The position numbers and the translations under genes were made by a program. The notes under the pieces were generated by a model. That model searched no databases. It was given only the letters and a program-made list of their open reading frames with translations, and was not told where the DNA came from. A stretch of DNA of 36,239 bases from Saprospiraceae bacterium (lineage in GTDB: Bacteria > Bacteroidota > Bacteroidia > Chitinophagales > Saprospiraceae), in assembly GCA_020631105.1 (NCBI GenBank), contig JAHDHW010000004.1:1-36239 (forward strand), given 5' to 3'. Of this stretch, positions 33,501 through 36,239 are shown in pieces (position 1 is the first letter of the stretch; each line of letters starts with the position of its first letter).

Positions 33501-36239
33501 TTGAGCATCACGAGCAGTAAGTTGTACAAAGTTGACTCCTACATCCGCGCAATCAAAATCTGTTCTATTCAAAAACAAAGTAAGACATGAGCTGTTATCT
33601 GAGCTACCATTATCCAGGTCACTTACAGAGATAGTTCCCGTGCCGTCTGTTCCAAGATTCAAGGTAAAGTTTTGACATTCCGCATCCGGAGTTTCACCAT
33701 CTGTGATTGTAACCGTTGCAGTACAAGTTGAAGTAGCGGTACCATCAGTAGCTGCTAAGGTAATCGTATTACTTCCACCAAAAGTCAAATCGTTACAATC
33801 AAAAGTCAGAGATGAGAAAAAGTCAGTTCCGTTTTCAGAGATGGTCAAAGTAGGAGTCCCACAGTTATCAGTACTTCCTAAGTTAACATCTAATGCCGTA
33901 AGTGTCACTGTTCCAGGCGTAGCTGATCCGGTAGCACCTAGCGTCAAATTAATTGGATTTGGTTGACAGCCCGCAATTGGTGCTGAGCCATCATTAACGT
34001 TTACGGTAAAAGAAACTGTCGTCGAATTTCCAGAAGGATCAGTTGCAGTATAAGTTACGGTAGTAGTTCCAGAGAATGTATCTCCTGGGTTATTAGTGGA
34101 TACTACAGTAGCACCACATACATCTGAAAAAGTTGGTGCAGTCCATGATACAGTAGCTGTACAGCCTCCACCAGATGCATTTACATTAATCGTTGAACCA
34201 TCCGCTTGACCTCCAGTCTGTACAGGATCAGTTGTATCTTGTACGGTTACATCAAACGAAGTAGTTCTCGTATTTCCAACATTATCCGTTGCGGTTAAAG
34301 TTACAGTAGTTGTTCCGACGGGGAAATTTGCCCCCGAAGTATGTGTACCTGTAATATTTACAGGAGAACTACAATCAATAGCAGTAGCAGACCATGATGC
34401 TACACCTACACATCCTGTACTTGCCTCTATTGTCATATCCGAAGGAGCTGAAGTAAATTCTGGTCCTTCATTATCAAGCGCCGTTAGTGTAAACGAACAA
34501 TCTTCACTATTTCCGCCTGCATCCGTATATCTGTAAATTACGGTCACCGGGCTATTAGCTACACTAAAAGAATCCATCTCCCCTAACATATCCGAACGAG
34601 ATATAAATACCCCGGCAGCTCCGGTTACACCATCACCACAATCATCGAAAGTCGGAGTAGCCCACATAGCTCCAGCATTACATGTGGAACCTAAGCCATC
34701 ATCTGGGATTTGAACAGCAATTGCAGAAGGGCAGGTATTAATCGTTGGAGCAACATTATCGTTTATAGTTGCCATAAACATTACAGTTGAATCATTTCCA
34801 TTAACATCTGTCGAAGTCATAGAAATGGTAAAGTTACTTCCGTCACTTACACTTGTAATAGCTGATCCTGCTGCTGGAGACTGAGTAATACTCATCGCTC
34901 CAAAACCACAATTATCAGAAGTGATCACAAGTCCGGATAAATCCGGTACAACTGGCGCTGAACAATCTAAGGTACTCAAGTTGATCGTTTGATCAAGGAT
35001 CGGCGTAAGTGCTGGTTTTTCTTGATCTAAAACCTCTACATAGAATACACAAATAGAATCGTTTCCGGCACCATCAATTGCGGTGTAGGTAACGGTATTC
35101 ACACCAACAGGGAAATTTCCTGATGTACCTTCTGCACAAGTAAAAGAAAAATCGCTGATAATCGCAGGTGGACCGGTGCGTGTGATAACCAATTGATCCC
35201 CAGCTTCAACAACGATCTCTTGTGTTCCGTTATCTGTACCAGCGAAATTGATAAGTTCGGCAGTTGCTCCTCCATCAAGAGAAAACAAAAAAGCTCCGCC
35301 TCCAAACTTTACCCAATCAAATGATATCACTCCATTATAATCCGCAGGAATAGTAATCGACATTGAACTTCCTCCTGCTCCCGCTAGAGTAACAGAGTTT
35401 GGCGCATCTCCTGTTAATACATTTATAAGTGCCCAATTACTTACATCAAATTCTCCTGCAAATAAAGATACAGGTGTACAACCTACTCCTGGCGAGGCAC
35501 TTGAATTTAGGGTAACTGGATTCATTGACTCATCCACTGCAGTTCCTGTAAAAGATCCAATCCCGCTACAGGCATCCGAAGCAGTAGGGCTTAAGAAACC
35601 TACTGTTGCAAAACAATTTCCTTCACCGGCAGCAGTTCTAATCGTATCTGTCCCCATCACTACAGATGCTGGAGGGCAGTTATTTATTATTGGTTGAGCA
35701 TTGTCTTCTACAGTTACTGTAGCATTACAAGTGTTGGTATTTCCATTATTATCTTCTACTGTTAAGGTAACTAAATTACCACCAATATCCCCGCATCCAA
35801 AAGTAGTAGCGGGTACACTAACATTATCAATTCCACAAGCATCAGTGCTTCCGTTATTAATATTAACTGCATCAGCATTACTCAATGTGTAAGCCCCATT
35901 GACATCCAGAGATATTGTAATATCCTGACAGTTTGCTGTTGGAAGCGTATTATCCTGAACATCCACTGTAGCCATACAGGTGTCATCATTTCCACTTGGA
36001 TCTGCTACTGTTAGGGTTACTGTATTGTTTCCAACATTAGCGCAAGTAAAAGAATTAGGCGAAACAGATACAGAAAAAACACTACAATTATCAGTACTTC
36101 CATTATTTATACTGGCTGCTGAAAGTGTTCCGTTACCAGAAGCATCTAAGACTACAACTGCATTCTGGCAAATTGCGTTAGGGTCCTCAGTATCTTGAAT
36201 AGTCACTGTTGCCATACAATCATCCGTCAAACCATTATC
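30510..36239 (-). CDS. Giant HYR/cohesin/dockerin protein with T9SS type A tail (5' end cut by window)
   Basis: The frame is open to the last base of the window, so the N-terminus is missing; the visible 1909 codons end at the stop at 30510. Residues below are numbered from the codon at 36230. About 13 HYR-type modules span 1-1290, one interrupted by an unfamiliar insert at about 248-369. A cohesin-like domain (about 1295-1483) follows, then a short carboxypeptidase-like linker (1484-1540), a dockerin type I-like pair of helices (about 1543-1600, with NGIDILDVGLIQRH and DVSGNGDITTFDAVLLNAFL), a second cohesin-like domain (about 1675-1819), and a T9SS type A sorting domain (1820-1906: NQNIPNPF, SIMDVTGRLL, FYELRT, KKMIIID). 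It is predicted to be exported and attached to the cell surface. Confidence 0.92.
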   Translation of the reverse strand, partial: DNGLTDDCMATVTIQDTEDPNAICQNAVVVLDASGNGTLSAASINNGSTDNCSVFSVSVSPNSFTCANVGNNTVTLTVADPSGNDDTCMATVDVQDNTLPTANCQDITISLDVNGAYTLSNADAVNINNGSTDACGIDNVSVPATTFGCGDIGGNLVTLTVEDNNGNTNTCNATVTVEDNAQPIINNCPPASVVMGTDTIRTAAGEGNCFATVGFLSPTASDACSGIGSFTGTAVDESMNPVTLNSSASPGVGCTPVSLFAGEFDVSNWALINVLTGDAPNSVTLAGAGGSSMSITIPADYNGVISFDWVKFGGGAFLFSLDGGATAELINFAGTDNGTQEIVVEAGDQLVITRTGPPAIISDFSFTCAEGTSGNFPVGVNTVTYTAIDGAGNDSICVFYVEVLDQEKPALTPILDQTINLSTLDCSAPVVPDLSGLVITSDNCGFGAMSITQSPAAGSAITSVSDGSNFTISMTSTDVNGNDSTVMFMATINDNVAPTINTCPSAIAVQIPDDGLGSTCNAGAMWATPTFDDCGDGVTGAAGVFISRSDMLGEMDSFSVANSPVTVIYRYTDAGGNSEDCSFTLTALDNEGPEFTSAPSDMTIEASTGCVGVASWSATAIDCSSPVNITGTHTSGANFPVGTTTVTLTATDNVGNTRTTSFDVTVQDTTDPVQTGGQADGSTINVNASGGGCTATVSWTAPTFSDVCGATVVSTNNPGDTFSGTTTVTYTATDPSGNSTTVSFTVNVNDGSAPIAGCQPNPINLTLGATGSATPGTVTLTALDVNLGSTDNCGTPTLTISENGTDFFSSLTFDCNDLTFGGSNTITLAATDGTATSTCTATVTITDGETPDAECQNFTLNLGTDGTGTISVSDLDNGSSDNSSCLTLFLNRTDFDCADVGVNFVQLTARDAQGLTDACFSQVTVVDNTDPVLFNIPADATIECDSTLSPPVIDFTCTTCTADPMSTDQDTVTATDACGITDIIFNVSSTQSSDLNSCNAYSYTMTRTWTAIDDNNNQVVGTQVVDVVDTEAPTGITFSSNIPANDTIGTDPTTCTATVSLAIDPSDAYDCAAFANLTITNFSVYANSNGADASGNYPRGFHSVTFRAEDPCGNVSFWTESFWVVDDVAPTASCAGSLNLGLPSSGILIVNPTAINNNSFDNCDFISPSPFNTFNFTVSPDTLRCEDVGTSTLVTLTVRDNAGNSSACTTTINLQENNGPTVIGQNITVTLGDGNTVSITPEDVDGGSFDDCTDITLSISQSTFTDADLGSNNITLTAMDENGNTSNTTVVVTVILPPTCFDIPSDLSGGAGDIVNIPITAEDFTSLVGFQFELELDDADVGEFVGISGVDPALNNVIFGEPVLTDSTITSIDTTFVPDVMGMDSIGSIDTTYMQLFDAIGITWAQANSDPMTGDLIPLTFDTSDVLFYIDLMLTGDIGDNSDIMINPVSSTTPPEVVFGFGNTLYDVAFVPCSTSPGFIQIGQLVFSGQVYTENADPVALVEVTLDDQTTLTGPGNESDTTEVDGLYSLTTTGVDLFRIEPQKDINWPNGIDILDVGLIQRHTVGNPYVGSAYKKIAADVSGNGDITTFDAVLLNAFLASFFDPTATPPTESWQFVDAKQMLANDPNAFVPGFRNYIELPNITSDSMDNDFIAIKTGDLGGLSTADVTALTTGGGSASLDRADNTLKFMISDRSIKEGESVQLDVTAEQFEELMAYQWILKFNPQQLRYVGASDTQRGTFTFSEALIEDGQLILTWFAADDITLSEKDVVFSLEFEALENASSLNDVFEVATYEQFKAVAYQGDETAMDVELIITEAKPVTSEFVLNQNIPNPFKDETVISFYLPESGAATLSIMDVTGRLLKVYEGEFSEGYNEIGVNRSDLPQAGTLFYELRTADHTASKKMIIID
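31434..31604 (-). other. Dockerin type I-like domain within the upstream giant protein
   Basis: Two calcium-loop/helix units are visible. The first reads NGIDILDVGLIQRHTVG and the second DVSGNGDITTFDAVLLNAFL, matching the dockerin pattern of D/N-x-N/D-G-x-I/V-x-x-x-D-x-x-x-x-x-x-x. The first loop is degenerate at its start, the second is close to ideal. A cohesin-like domain lies on each side in the same polypeptide. Confidence 0.7.

Noticed and set aside
24766-36239. A cellulosome, because of cohesin and dockerin domains
   Set aside because: No glycoside hydrolase, carbohydrate-binding module or multi-cohesin scaffoldin is seen; HYR repeats and T9SS tails indicate surface or matrix proteins.

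Overview
The window looks like chromosomal DNA from a Bacteroidota species, most likely a marine or Saprospiraceae/Lewinella-like member; this placement is inferred from gene content. The supporting features are two giant HYR-repeat surface proteins with type IX secretion (T9SS) sorting tails, a PorP/SprF protein, an OmpA-PD40 protein, AT-rich intergenic DNA, and Bacteroidota-type promoters (TTTG near -33, TAnnTTTG near -7) with few clear Shine-Dalgarno sites. I see no rRNA, tRNA, CRISPR array, insertion sequence or prophage.

Positions 548-16907 are mostly housekeeping genes. They encode MsrA, a deoxynucleoside kinase, GatC with an ABC ATPase and a PduO-type cobalamin adenosyltransferase in one likely operon, a DUF5995 protein divergent from a 7TM-HD (PgpH-type) phosphodiesterase, MiaE, an exported coiled-coil protein, a prolyl-oligopeptidase lipoprotein followed 6 bp later by a CdaA-type diadenylate cyclase, a GNAT acetyltransferase, an M20 dipeptidase, an FKBP isomerase, TrmD and an arylamine N-acetyltransferase. 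The window therefore carries both a predicted maker and a predicted breaker of c-di-AMP.

Positions 16943-20716 form a compact minus-strand stress locus. A TetR repressor gene is followed by an NTF2-like DUF1348 protein, an unusual GAPDH, OsmC, an azoreductase-like flavoprotein and a PNPOx-like flavoprotein. Two copies of an 18-bp TetR-type palindrome lie upstream of tetR and upstream of the other five genes. The copy before tetR deviates from the perfect palindrome by one base, and that base creates the promoter's -33 TTTG. An electrophile or quinone stress role is my inference.

Positions 21445-36239 form a minus-strand surface-adhesin/T9SS locus. In transcription order it has a giant HYR/cohesin/dockerin protein with a type A sorting tail (cut by the window end), a strong palindromic terminator, a second giant protein with two cohesin-like domains, 13 HYR modules and a type B (gliding-motility) tail, then PorP/SprF and an OmpA-SPOR envelope protein. 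The combination of cohesin-like and dockerin-like modules in neighbouring T9SS-exported HYR proteins is the most interesting feature: it suggests a non-cellulosomal, self-assembling extracellular matrix or adhesin.
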